DNA from: Planctomycetota bacterium
GTDB taxonomy: Bacteria > Planctomycetota > Planctomycetia > Gemmatales > Gemmataceae
Reading direction: 5' to 3'
Length of the DNA stretch: 32,133 nt
Assembly (NCBI GenBank): GCA_003669555.1
Contig: QWOS01000133.1
Span: 1 to 32,133, forward strand
Part shown: positions 8,694 to 18,486 of the stretch, piece by piece
How positions within the stretch are numbered: the first letter of the stretch is position 1
Layout of the letters: each line of letters starts with the position of its first letter
Made by a program: the position numbers and the translations under genes
Notes under the pieces: model-generated
What the model was told of the DNA's origin: nothing
What the model saw: the letters and a program-made list of their open reading frames with translations, nothing else
The model's database searches: none

Positions 8694-11600
8694 GTGATCT
8701 GTTTGCCAAAATCCCACTTCCTCGTCATGGGCTGGTTGCTGCTCGGGGGCGCCGGGCACTCCTGGGCTGCCGAGCTGCTGGTGCTCATGCATGGGTCTGG
8801 CAAAGTGGAGCGTTATGCCACCGATACGGGCAAACACCTGGGAACCTGTCTCAGTGGCCTGCCTGCTTCAAATGCCCTCCTGTTCACGCCGGATGGCCGA
8901 TTGCTAATCTCCACCGGTTTGCCTGGAGAGGTGGGCAGCGTGCTGCGCTATGATCCCAAAGCCCGAAAAATGGAATCCTGGATCAATATCCCCGAAGGGT
9001 ACGGCGGGCACCTGCTGCGCGCCACCGGCATGGCCTGGCACGCAGGCGATCTCCTGGTTGCCAGTCAGGGCGATGGAAAAATCAAGCGTTTCGATGGTAA
9101 CACCGGCGAATGGAAGTCCGATTGCGTCAGCTCCACAGCCGGAGGGACCACACAAATCGCAGTCCATGAGGGGCGTCTCTATCTCACCGACCATGGGGCA
9201 AAATCGCTGCGGCAGGCATCGCAGCCCTGGGAGGGAGCTGAAGCCCCGGTCTGGGCCAGTCACGCCGGACAGGCCCCCTGGGGGCTGGTAATCGATTCCA
9301 TGGGACGAGCCTACTGGTCCACCAATGCCAATCGTATTTTGCGAACCGAAGGTAAGGCCACAGTTGAATGGGCCGGGGCCGGGGGAGGCCTGGCCACTCC
9401 CATCGGTTTGGCACTGGCACCGGATGGGTTGCTTTACACCGCCAACCTCCAGGGCAAGGTCAGTGTCTGGAAAACCGATCAGCCCCAGGCAGGCGCCCCG
9501 GCCCGTGTCCTTGGCGGCGACGAGATGAAATCCCCCATTAGCATTGCCTTCAGCACCGTACCGGTCGCAGAAGAATTCCGCTTCGCGCAAGCAGCCAAGG
9601 CCCTTGCGGAGACTCCTGACAAGCTGGCCTTTTTCGAGTCAGCCGTCCGCCCCCTGTTGCTGACTCGCTGCGTGGAGTGCCACGGTGCCAAAAAACAGAA
9701 AGGAGGCTTGCGCCTCGATAGCCGTCAGTTCTGGGAGAAAGGCGGTGAACTGGGTCTGGCGATCCTGCCCGGAAAGCCCGACGAAAGCCTGCTGATCAAG
9801 GCCATCCGCTACCACGATAAAGATTTGCAGATGCCTCCCAAAAAACCGCTGACTCCCCAGGAGATCGATATTCTGGTCGAGTGGGTCGGTCAGGGGGCCA
9901 TCGCCCCGTTGACAGATACCGTGGCAGCCACCGCTCCGGACAACTCCGGTTGGGAGACAACCTACCAGAAGCGCCTTGCATGGTGGTCGCTGATGCCGCC
10001 GCGCAACCTCGAGCCTCCCAAACCGTTCCCCGGCCCCTGGGGCCAGGACGGTATCGACCGATTCATCCTGGCCAGGCTTCAGGAGGCTGGCCTGAAACCG
10101 GCACCGCGCGCCGAGCCGGAAGTTCTTTTGCGACGCCTGGCATTCGTTCTTACCGGTTTGCCTCCCTCGATAGCCCTGCGTGACAAGTTCCTCGCAAGCA
10201 CCCGTCAGGACTCCGGCAAAGCCTACCGGAATCTGGTGGATGAATTGCTCGCTTCACCCCACTTTGGCGAACGGTTTGCCAGGCACTGGATGGATGTCGT
10301 CCGCTACACCGACACTTACGGCTACGAATGGGACAACCCAGCCAAAGGATCGCACGAATACCGCGATTACCTCATCCGGGCTTTCAACGACGATCTCCCC
10401 TACGACCAGTTTGTGCGCGAGCAGCTTGCCGGCGATCTGCTTGCCAATCCCCGTGTCAATACAGCCTTGGCAATCAACGAAAGCCTGATCGCCCCCATGT
10501 TCTACCATATGGGCGAACACCGCCATGGCAGCAGCCTGGCCTTCAATGGTGTCCACCAGGAAATGGTCAACAACAAGATCGATGCGTTCTCCAAGGCTTT
10601 TTTGGCTACAACGGTCGCTTGCTCCCGCTGCCACGACCACAAGCTGGAAGCGATCTCCCAACGCGACTACTACGCGCTGGGGGCTGTTTTCATGACGCCC
10701 CGCTGGACCTGCCGGGTTGTCGATGCCCCCGGCAAGAACGACGCCGCCATCAAAAAGCTGCAAACACTGCGCGATGCAATCCGCGCGGAAATGGCTGGCA
10801 CCTGGCGCAAGGCATCCGCCAACCCAGCCACCTGGGCAGCCGATTCCTGGCGGAAATCACTACCGCCCAAAGACGCCAAAACACCTCCAATAGAAGACAT
10901 AGGCTATCCCCTGATGCGCCTCCTGGGGACCGAAGATGGTTTGGCATCCCGCTGGAACGCCCTTGCCAGCGAATGGCGGGCGACCCGCGCGGAACGCCTG
11001 AAACACAATCAATCTTTCACAGCCTTCGCTGACTTCACCAAACCTGCCCTGCCCCCGGGCTGGGTGACGGAAGGTGACGGCATGCGCTTCGGGCATGTCG
11101 CCGATGGTACGCCTTTGGTCAGCCTGGAAGGGGACGCCATTTTTGCCCGCCTGTTGCCCCGCGGCATCCACACGCACGCCCTCTCCTCCCGGCTACCCGG
11201 CGCGTTACGCATGCCACCTGATCACCGCGTGGCCGGGCAGCGAGTCAGCCTGAATCTGGCGGGTGGCCAGTTTGGTGGATATCTGGAGGTTCATGAAAAT
11301 GCTTTCCAGGGAGAGGAAGTGACCTTTCTCACCAACCCCCAGCCGCAGTGGCGCACCTTCACCGACAAGGCTCTCATCAATGGGATCACCCGCATCACCT
11401 ATGAATTCGCCACCGCTGCGCTGAACCCCAACTTCCCTCCCCGCACCGGCCTTGCAGCAGGCTTGCCCAATAACGATTCCGGCTACGACAAACGAAGCTG
11501 GATCAGTATCACCGGCATCGTCACTCACGAGGGAGCCACCACGCCGCTCGACACTCTCGACGCCTTTGCGGGACTTTACGAAGGCCCGGAACCAAAAAAC

Positions 11601-12824
11601 ATCGCCGAAGCAAACCGCAAGATTGCCAACTGGTTTGCCGCAGCGGTTACCCGGTGGTGCGACACCAAGAGTCGCCCGGGTGACCAGGCGCTTCTCGACT
11701 GGTTGCTGGCCAGGCAGTTACTGGCCAACACCGCCCCCGTCGGCAGCCCCATGGCCGGGATGCTCGCCGAGTATCGGTCGATCGAGCGCGGGATACCTTT
11801 CGCCAGAACCGTCAACAGTATGGATGAACGGGAAACATCCAAAGCCTCCTTCGCCCTCAATATCCGTGGCAATGTCGACGCTATTGGCTCCATGGTTTCT
11901 CCCGATTTTTTGCGGATGTTTGAGGGCCGGAACAGTGTGGCCAAAAGCGCCGGAAGTGGTCGGCTGGAGCTTGCCGACTCGCTCACCCGGGTGGGTCATC
12001 CACTCACGGCCCGGGTGTATGTCAATCGGCTTTGGCAATGGGTGATGGGATCAGGACTTGTCGCCACACCCGATGATTTTGGCAGATTGGGCGAAAAACC
12101 CACCCACCCGGAGCTGCTGGATTACCTGGCCAATGAAATCGTTCGCGAAGGCTGGTCCACAAAAAAGCTTATTCGCCGTATGGTTCTGGCTGAGACATTC
12201 GGCCAGGCTGGCCTGGTGAGCGATGCTGGTCGGGACCGTGATCCGGACAACCGGCTTCGCCATCATTATCCCACCCGCAGGCTGGAAGCCGAAGCCATCC
12301 GCGACAGCATGCTGGCCATTTCGGGCAGGCTCGATCCCCAGCTCTACGGGCGACCGGTCTTTCCACCCCGGGTCGCCGAAGACGGAGCCAAACGACTCTT
12401 CGCCGGCCCGCTCGATGGGAACGGGCGTCGTTCGCTCTATCAGCAGATGTCGATCATGGAGCCGCCAAAATTTCTCGTCGGCTTCAATTTGCCCGATTTG
12501 CGACTCCCCACCGGCAAGCGCGACACCACCAATGTTCCCGCCCAGGCGTTGATCATCCTGAATGATCCCTTTGTGAGTGCCATGGCCCAATACTGGGCGG
12601 GGCAATTGGTCAAAGTCCCCCACGCCACTCCCCAGGAACGGGTGCGAGCCCTGTTTGCGGCCACTTTCGCCCGGGAGCCTTCACTTCAGGAACTGGGGCG
12701 CTGGACCGCCGCCGCGCTGGAGTTCCATGGGCCAGACCAACCCGACATTTTGCTGGATCAAACCGCCTGGGCCCAACTGTGCCATGCCTTCTTCAACACC
12801 AAGGAATTCCTCTATTATCGCTGA
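8694..12824 (+). CDS. Beta-propeller + PSCyt1 + DUF1549 + DUF1553 secreted protein
   Basis: 1376 residues. The GTG start at 8694 is supported by AGGGG (8682-8686) 7 bases upstream and by an immediate Sec signal peptide (hydrophobic core followed by HSWAAE, cleavage near residue 25). Residues about 26-290 form an SMP-30/NHL-like propeller (recurrent blocks such as LLFTPDGRLLIS, GLVIDSMGRAYWS and GLALAPDGLLYTANLQGKVS). PSCyt1 follows (about 305-405) with CVECHG at 326-331 and a distal MPPKKPL segment. DUF1549 (about 455-680) carries YDQFVREQLAGD and CSRCHDHK (643-650). A beta-rich insertion (about 775-920) could be a concanavalin-like module. DUF1553 (about 1080-1376) has RVYVNRLWQWVMGSG, KPTHPELLDYLANE, RRLEAEAIRDSMLAISGRLD and ends in KEFLYYR. 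Two CxxCH motifs suggest two c-type hemes. It is followed after 17 bp by a DUF1501 gene. The N-terminal propeller is an uncommon addition to this architecture. Confidence 0.92.
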   Translation: MICLPKSHFLVMGWLLLGGAGHSWAAELLVLMHGSGKVERYATDTGKHLGTCLSGLPASNALLFTPDGRLLISTGLPGEVGSVLRYDPKARKMESWINIPEGYGGHLLRATGMAWHAGDLLVASQGDGKIKRFDGNTGEWKSDCVSSTAGGTTQIAVHEGRLYLTDHGAKSLRQASQPWEGAEAPVWASHAGQAPWGLVIDSMGRAYWSTNANRILRTEGKATVEWAGAGGGLATPIGLALAPDGLLYTANLQGKVSVWKTDQPQAGAPARVLGGDEMKSPISIAFSTVPVAEEFRFAQAAKALAETPDKLAFFESAVRPLLLTRCVECHGAKKQKGGLRLDSRQFWEKGGELGLAILPGKPDESLLIKAIRYHDKDLQMPPKKPLTPQEIDILVEWVGQGAIAPLTDTVAATAPDNSGWETTYQKRLAWWSLMPPRNLEPPKPFPGPWGQDGIDRFILARLQEAGLKPAPRAEPEVLLRRLAFVLTGLPPSIALRDKFLASTRQDSGKAYRNLVDELLASPHFGERFARHWMDVVRYTDTYGYEWDNPAKGSHEYRDYLIRAFNDDLPYDQFVREQLAGDLLANPRVNTALAINESLIAPMFYHMGEHRHGSSLAFNGVHQEMVNNKIDAFSKAFLATTVACSRCHDHKLEAISQRDYYALGAVFMTPRWTCRVVDAPGKNDAAIKKLQTLRDAIRAEMAGTWRKASANPATWAADSWRKSLPPKDAKTPPIEDIGYPLMRLLGTEDGLASRWNALASEWRATRAERLKHNQSFTAFADFTKPALPPGWVTEGDGMRFGHVADGTPLVSLEGDAIFARLLPRGIHTHALSSRLPGALRMPPDHRVAGQRVSLNLAGGQFGGYLEVHENAFQGEEVTFLTNPQPQWRTFTDKALINGITRITYEFATAALNPNFPPRTGLAAGLPNNDSGYDKRSWISITGIVTHEGATTPLDTLDAFAGLYEGPEPKNIAEANRKIANWFAAAVTRWCDTKSRPGDQALLDWLLARQLLANTAPVGSPMAGMLAEYRSIERGIPFARTVNSMDERETSKASFALNIRGNVDAIGSMVSPDFLRMFEGRNSVAKSAGSGRLELADSLTRVGHPLTARVYVNRLWQWVMGSGLVATPDDFGRLGEKPTHPELLDYLANEIVREGWSTKKLIRRMVLAETFGQAGLVSDAGRDRDPDNRLRHHYPTRRLEAEAIRDSMLAISGRLDPQLYGRPVFPPRVAEDGAKRLFAGPLDGNGRRSLYQQMSIMEPPKFLVGFNLPDLRLPTGKRDTTNVPAQALIILNDPFVSAMAQYWAGQLVKVPHATPQERVRALFAATFAREPSLQELGRWTAAALEFHGPDQPDILLDQTAWAQLCHAFFNTKEFLYYR

Positions 12825-12841
12825 ACCAGGAGCCTGACGCC

Positions 12842-14296
12842 ATGACTCATCTTTTTTCCTCCGGCACCTGCCCCGGGCGCGTCGCACCTGCGCCTGGCCG
12901 CCGCGCTTTCCTCCAGCAGTCTTCCTTCGGGTTTGGCTGGTTGGCTTATCAGGGATTGTACGCCAACCAGCTTGCTGGCGCGGCGACCCGAAATGCCATC
13001 GCGGCACCCCACCACCCTGCCAAAGCCACCAGCATCATTTTCTGCTTCATGGATGGTGGCCCCAGCCATGTCGACACCTTTGATTACAAGCCCATGCTCA
13101 AGAAACACCAGGGACAGCGAATTGGTAACCGGGCCGTTTCCAGGCGCTCGCAGTCGTCTCCCGAACGAGTATGGCTCGGCAGCCCCTGGGAATTCAGGCA
13201 GCGCGGCCAAAGTGGCCTTTGGGTGAGTGACCTGTTCCCGAAACTCGCCCAGGTGGCGGATGATCTGTGCGTAGTCCGCTCCATGGTTGGGGAACTGCCA
13301 TTGCATGGCCAATCCAACCTGCTGCTCCACACAGGCCGAAGCCTGGGGCAAGCCCCCAGCCTCGGGTCCTGGGTCTCCTACGGTCTCGGTTCCGCCAATT
13401 CCAATTTGCCCGGTTATGTGGTCCTGAACAACGACTGGGTCCCCAATGGGGGTCTGGAAAATTTTGGCAGTTCATTCCTGCCAACCAGCCATCAGGCAAC
13501 CATGATGCGGGCCAAGGGGGTTCCGGTCGACAATATCGCCCCGAAAGATTCTTCAACAACCCAGCGGCGCAAACTTGCCCTCCTTGTCGAGCAGGATGCG
13601 GCCTTCGCAGCAGGCACTTCAGACCCCCGGACCATCGACGGAGCCATTGCCAACTACGAAACGGCTTTCCGGATGCAGACCGAGGTGCCGGCAATCGCTG
13701 ACATCACCCACGAACCCGCCTGGGTCCGCACCCTGTATGGCCTTGACTCCAAAGATGAGCACCAGCGCTACTATGCCACCCAGGCATTGCGCGCCCGCCG
13801 CATGGTGGAAGCGGGGGTGCGGTTCATCGAGATCACCTGCCCGAGCTTCGATGGCAACAACTCCCCCTGGGACCAGCACGGCATGCTCAAGGTCAACCAC
13901 GAAAAAAATGCCCGGGTCACCGAACAGTCTGTTGCCGCCCTGATCATCGATTTGAAACAGCGTGGTTTGCTGGAGACCACCATTGTCCTATGGGCTGGTG
14001 AAATGGGAAGAACCCCCCACACACCCGCCGTCTCCGCAAACTGCGGGCGTGATCACCACGTCAATGGCTTCACCCTCTTCATGGCCGGTGGGGGGTTCAA
14101 AGGGGGTACGGCTTATGGCGAAACTGACGAGTTTGGCAATGGCGCCGTCGTCAATCCCCTGACAGTCCATGATATCCATGCCACCCTGCTCCACCAATTT
14201 GGCCTCGACCACACCAGACTCACTTTCCGTCATGGGGGCCGAGACTATCGGCTGACTGATGTGTCGGGAACGGTGGTGAAACCTGTTCTGGTCTGA
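12842..14296 (+). CDS. DUF1501 domain protein, Tat-exported (copy D)
   Basis: 484 residues. The frame extends back to 12779, but the ATG at 12842 has AGGAG (12828-12832) 9 bases upstream and leaves a 17-bp gap after the preceding stop. Twin-arginine leader GRRAFLQQSSFGFGWLAY (residues 19-36). Family blocks: FCFMDGGPSHVDTFDYKP, SPWEFRQRGQSGLWVSDLFP, ARRMVEAGVRFIEITCPSFD, AGEMGRTPHTP and CGRDHHVNGFTLFMAGGGF, then HATLLHQFGLDHTRLTFRHG. GEFGRTP is changed to GEMGRTP, a mild variant. Same subtype as the copies at 1166 and 6862, each of which also follows a DUF1553 gene. Predicted exported partner of the large cytochrome protein upstream. Confidence 0.93.
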   Translation: MTHLFSSGTCPGRVAPAPGRRAFLQQSSFGFGWLAYQGLYANQLAGAATRNAIAAPHHPAKATSIIFCFMDGGPSHVDTFDYKPMLKKHQGQRIGNRAVSRRSQSSPERVWLGSPWEFRQRGQSGLWVSDLFPKLAQVADDLCVVRSMVGELPLHGQSNLLLHTGRSLGQAPSLGSWVSYGLGSANSNLPGYVVLNNDWVPNGGLENFGSSFLPTSHQATMMRAKGVPVDNIAPKDSSTTQRRKLALLVEQDAAFAAGTSDPRTIDGAIANYETAFRMQTEVPAIADITHEPAWVRTLYGLDSKDEHQRYYATQALRARRMVEAGVRFIEITCPSFDGNNSPWDQHGMLKVNHEKNARVTEQSVAALIIDLKQRGLLETTIVLWAGEMGRTPHTPAVSANCGRDHHVNGFTLFMAGGGFKGGTAYGETDEFGNGAVVNPLTVHDIHATLLHQFGLDHTRLTFRHGGRDYRLTDVSGTVVKPVLV

Positions 14297-14305
14297 GGCA
14301 ACCCC

Positions 14306-14333
14306 TTGACCCGCCTGCTGAATCAGAGACAAT
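14306..14333 (+). promoter_or_regulatory. Possible promoter before the DUF1501 gene at 14332
   Basis: TTGACC (14306-14311), 16 bases, GACAAT (14328-14333) in the 35-bp gap between two DUF1501 genes. If used, transcription would start near 14340, right at the in-frame ATG at 14341, giving a nearly leaderless message. The gap is short enough for simple read-through, so this is speculative. Confidence 0.25.
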
Positions 14334-15705
14334 GGGCAGCATGTTTGATCCAGCCCTGACTAATATCCTGTCGCGTCGCGGCCTTCTCCAGTTTGGTGGT
14401 GGCGCCTATCTCGGGCTCAATCTGGGCGGGCTCTGGCGTGCCCAGGCTGCCTCCCAGTTGCCAGCACACCCCAAACCGATCCGCTCCTGTATCTTGGTCT
14501 TTCTCTATGGCGGCCCCAGTCAAATCGACACCTTCGATCCCAAACCTGATGCTCCCGCTGAGGTGCGCGGCGAGTTCAAGTCAATCGCCACTTCCGCTCC
14601 CGGCGTGCGCATCTGCGAGCACCTGCCGCACATGGCCAGGCTCATGCACAAAACTGCCATCATCCGCAGCATGCACCACGCCGCCCACCTGCACGATTCC
14701 GGTTCCATCCACATGCTCACCGGCCGGCCGCTCGATGGCACCGACCGGGAGCTGTTTGCCCCCTTGCCGCAGGTTTTCCCCAGTTATGGCAGCGGCGTTG
14801 CCGCCCTGAAACCCGGTCCGCGCCACGAGGTGCCGTTCGCCTCACTTCCCTTTGTGTTCAATAATGTTGTGCCCACTCCGTGCCAGGGAGCTGGCATACT
14901 CGGCAGCGCCCATGACCCGCTCCGGATTGAAGTAGACCCAGCCAGGCGGGAATACCAGGTTGATGTGTTGCAACCACGCGAGGGCCTGGGCCAGGGCCCC
15001 CTGCATGCCCGCCGCCAACTGCTCACCTCCCTGGGTGGCGCGCAAACAGGTCAAACCATGAGCGACCTCTACGACCGGGCGATCCGCCTGCTCGATTCCG
15101 AGGCGCTGCGCAGGGCCCTTGATATAAGCCGTGAGCCACTCCGCATGCGGCAGCGCTATGGCCTGGGTGCCGGAGGAGGCATGGGTCACGCCAGCGAGAT
15201 GCGCGGCCAGAATTTTTTGCTGGCGCGCCGCCTGGTTGAGGCCGGGGTGCCTTTTGTCAATATCTACGACTACAAGCAGCAGGGCCAGAACTGGGATGCC
15301 CACGCCAAATGCGGCAGCCAGCACAAGGAGCAACTGTTACCACCCATCGACCAGGGGCTTTCCGCCCTGATTGAAGATCTGGATGCGCGTGGTTTGCTTG
15401 ATTCCACGCTCATCGTCGTCACCGGTGAATTCGGGCGAACGCCCAAGATCAATGCCGGTGGCGGCCGTGACCATTGGCCCGAGTGTTCCAGCGTGCTACT
15501 GGCGGGTGGCGGAGTCCAGGGTGGCTCGGTCTATGGCTCCAGCGATCGTCTGGGTGCTTTTCCGGCCACCTTCCCGACCACGCCAGGCGATTTGGCCGCC
15601 ACCATCTACTGGCGCTTTGGCATCGACCCCACCACGGAAATCCATGACCAGGCCAAACGGCCTTACCTGCTGGCCACCGGGGAACCGGTGATGCGACTTT
15701 TCTGA
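14332..15705 (+). CDS. DUF1501 domain protein, Tat-exported (copy E)
   Basis: 457 residues from the ATG at 14332; the ATG at 14341 is equally possible, and neither has a clear ribosome-binding site. Tat leader SRRGLLQFGGGAYLGLNL (residues 14-31). Family blocks: LVFLYGGPSQIDTFDPKP, PAEVRGEFKSIATSAPG, RICEHLPHMARLMHKTAIIR, GEFGRTPKINAGGGRDHWPE and LLAGGGVQGGSVYGSSDRLG. This is the 'AEVRG/ICEHLP' subtype shared with copy B (3087), here placed directly after a copy of the other subtype (12842), so one unit encodes both kinds. GGPSH is GGPSQ. It is the last gene of the + strand run; convergent genes follow. Confidence 0.93.
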   Translation: MGSMFDPALTNILSRRGLLQFGGGAYLGLNLGGLWRAQAASQLPAHPKPIRSCILVFLYGGPSQIDTFDPKPDAPAEVRGEFKSIATSAPGVRICEHLPHMARLMHKTAIIRSMHHAAHLHDSGSIHMLTGRPLDGTDRELFAPLPQVFPSYGSGVAALKPGPRHEVPFASLPFVFNNVVPTPCQGAGILGSAHDPLRIEVDPARREYQVDVLQPREGLGQGPLHARRQLLTSLGGAQTGQTMSDLYDRAIRLLDSEALRRALDISREPLRMRQRYGLGAGGGMGHASEMRGQNFLLARRLVEAGVPFVNIYDYKQQGQNWDAHAKCGSQHKEQLLPPIDQGLSALIEDLDARGLLDSTLIVVTGEFGRTPKINAGGGRDHWPECSSVLLAGGGVQGGSVYGSSDRLGAFPATFPTTPGDLAATIYWRFGIDPTTEIHDQAKRPYLLATGEPVMRLF

Positions 15706-15788
15706 ACAAGCCGAAAAACTGTGGATCCCCGGTCCGCAGGTTCCCCTGTGGCGACTTGGCCACTTTGGCACATGCCCAATGCGGTAGT

Positions 15789-15820
15789 GTTGACCTGTTT
15801 GTCAACCCGTCACCCGTGAC
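15789..15820. repeat. Two small inverted repeats between convergent genes
   Basis: GTTGAC/GTCAAC (15789-15794 and 15801-15806, 6-base loop) and GTCAC/GTGAC (15809-15820) lie between the stop at 15705 and the convergent stop at 15870. They could take part in transcription termination, but there is no strong T-run on either strand. Confidence 0.3.
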
Positions 15821-15869
15821 CTGCTTTGTCTTCTATTTGGCATGGGATGCCTGATGGCAGGACCAACGG

Positions 15870-16736
<867 letters not shown>

Positions 16737-17045
16737 GAGTCAGTCTCCCCTGAGTAAATTCGCAAACGGCCTGCCACAGGCACCCACCCCAGAGTAGACC
16801 ATCCTTGCCGGAAAAGCGAACGCCTGCCTGGGGTGCATCAGACATCGGAAAACTTCTCATGGATACAAAAAACACCTCGGCCTGTTTCATCCCACCAGAA
16901 AAAACCTTGCGCCTGGGAACGCTGAGCCCCAGCCCGGCAAGGATCATGAAAAAGAAACAGCCAGGCGGGGGGTTGGCGCTCCAGGCATGGCTTGGCTTAC
17001 TATTGCCGCCGTTCTTTCGGGATCACCAACAGTAGATGGAGGTGA
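16737..17045 (-). other. Intergenic stretch between Kelch and SUMF1 genes
   Basis: 309 bp holding the ribosome-binding site of the SUMF1 gene (16745-16751) and a hairpin/T-run terminator for the Kelch gene (16899-16942). A 76-codon frame on the plus strand (16805-17035) runs through the terminator, has no recognisable motif or ribosome-binding site, and is not called. Confidence 0.6.
16899..16942 (-). terminator. Intrinsic terminator downstream of the Kelch gene
   Basis: On the minus strand an imperfect hairpin has outer stem CCTTGC/GCAAGG and inner stem CTGGG/CCCAG, and is followed at once by TTTTTT (16899-16904 as AAAAAA on the plus strand). It lies about 100 bp past the Kelch stop at 17046 and before the SUMF1 gene, so it would separate the two minus-strand genes. 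Confidence 0.65.
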
Positions 17046-18137
17046 CTATTTATCGACCGGAAGTTGCGCGATCCGCGTGGTAGCTGTTAGGGGCCGCGGG
17101 TTGTTAAGGCCGCCACCGGTGACCACGATGCGCCCGGAAATGATCGCCGCAGCCGGGGCGAGCAGCTTCTCGGGCATCGCGCCAACTACATGCCACGCAT
17201 TCGCTTTGGGATCGTATTGTAGCAAATCATCCACAATGTTTCGCAACGGTTGAGAGCTATTGCATCGTCCGCCAACAATTAAAATCCGGCCCTTATGGAC
17301 GAGTGTGCTCGATTCGAAATGGCTGCGTCCCTGCGGAAGGCTGGCGATCTCGTTCCATTTTTTCGTGGCGGGATCAAACCGATGGCAGGATTTCACATCA
17401 ATCTGCGTGATGTCGTGCCCATAATCGCCGCCCAGCGCATAAATCTTGCCGTCCAGCACCGCCGAACTCAGGTGGCCACGCGGGTCGGGCATATCCGCTT
17501 CGCGCTGCCAGTCCTTTCCGCCGTTGAGCGATAAACTCCAGTGATCGCCAGCATTGGTGTCGCGATCGGCTTTGTAGCCGCCAAAGTAATGTAATTTGCG
17601 GCCGACCAGTGCCAGCCCACCCCCCGCCCGGCGCTCCGGCAGCGGTGGTCCAGGGGTCCAGGTGTCCGAAGCAATGTCGTATTTCCACACCTCATTGGTG
17701 ACCGGGCCGGGATGTTTCCCTTTAAAACCACCGGCGAACCAAATGGCCTTTCCGTCATTGGCGGGATTGAGATGGGTGAGCCGCGTCGGCATGTCTTTCT
17801 TACGGGTCCAGGAGTCGCTCGCCGGGTCGTAGACATCAATCTGATTCGATGCCTCCAGAGTCTCGGTGAATCCGCCAAACAAGTAAATCTTGTTATCAAC
17901 AACGGCAGCCGTCCACTCAACTCGCGCAAAGGGAGAGGGCGCAGCCTTCTTCCACTCAAGAGCAGGCCAGGCGTCACCTTTACTGATGGATTTTGCAGCA
18001 GTGGGATCCTCGGTTCGTCCCGTCGTGGGGATGTGCAACGCGACGATGATGAGTAACATGCAATATTTGTCGAGCAATTTGTGAATTCCCAAGGGCATGC
18101 CGTCTGGGAAAGACTCCTTCGCCTCGATTGTAGCCAT
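17046..18137 (-). CDS. Kelch-repeat protein, probably exported
   Basis: 363 residues from the ATG at 18137; an in-frame ATG at 18098 would place the hydrophobic segment CMLLIIVALHIPTTG nearer the N-terminus as a signal peptide. Six Kelch repeats are visible by their GG doublets: IYLFGGF, IWFAGGF, LHYFGGY, IYALGGD, ILIVGGR and IVVTGGG. Between them are the usual YDPASDSW, YDIASDTW, FDPATKKW and YDPKANAW strands. Together they would close a six-bladed propeller, a binding scaffold with no enzyme assignment possible from sequence. The gene is less GC-rich to the eye than its neighbours, has an AT-rich upstream region and carries its own terminator. It has no functional link to the DUF1501 clusters and may have been acquired separately (inference). 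Confidence 0.85.
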   Translation of the reverse strand: MATIEAKESFPDGMPLGIHKLLDKYCMLLIIVALHIPTTGRTEDPTAAKSISKGDAWPALEWKKAAPSPFARVEWTAAVVDNKIYLFGGFTETLEASNQIDVYDPASDSWTRKKDMPTRLTHLNPANDGKAIWFAGGFKGKHPGPVTNEVWKYDIASDTWTPGPPLPERRAGGGLALVGRKLHYFGGYKADRDTNAGDHWSLSLNGGKDWQREADMPDPRGHLSSAVLDGKIYALGGDYGHDITQIDVKSCHRFDPATKKWNEIASLPQGRSHFESSTLVHKGRILIVGGRCNSSQPLRNIVDDLLQYDPKANAWHVVGAMPEKLLAPAAAIISGRIVVTGGGLNNPRPLTATTRIAQLPVDK

Positions 18138-18486
18138 CTGCAGAAGGCCGTGAAATCGCTTTTCTCAACTACCGCCTTGAAGACACAACTCCCGCCACCA
18201 CCAAGAGAAAGCCCTTCGGCACTCTCGTAGACTGAATTATACATAAACCACAACAACCACCGTAGGCAACTCGGCACACAACCAAGAACACCAGACAAGA
18301 TATAAACTGCACAAACCAAACCAGCTACCTTGAACCAACGATGTTCTAGTGGCTTACAATCCGCTCCAGGGAATCCTGGTTTCCAAAACCCGCGCGCCTG
18401 CCAAAGGCCAAACAAGTGACAAGGGTTCTCTGGATCCACCCCGCCACCGCTTGCCGGGAAGGCACCCCCTGCGGTTGCTCGTGAGC
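18138..18486 (-). other. Intergenic stretch upstream of the Kelch gene
   Basis: 349 bp without a supported gene. The part at about 18180-18350 is unusually AC-rich on the plus strand and AT-richer than the rest of the window. It contains the TATAAT element of a possible Kelch promoter. A short inverted repeat CCAGG-GAAT-CCTGG lies near 18366-18379. A plus-strand frame (18349-18552) running into the FHA gene has no recognisable content. Confidence 0.55.
18236..18241 (-). promoter_or_regulatory. Perfect TATAAT -10-like element before the Kelch gene
   Basis: On the minus strand TATAAT reads at 18241-18236, preceded by TTATG, about 100 bp upstream of the start at 18137. No good -35 hexamer is found at 16-18 bases. 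A perfect -10 box is rare in this GC-rich sequence and orients correctly for the Kelch gene. Confidence 0.38.

Noticed and set aside
16805..17035. 76-codon plus-strand frame
   Set aside because: It runs through a clear minus-strand terminator hairpin and lacks a ribosome-binding site or any motif.
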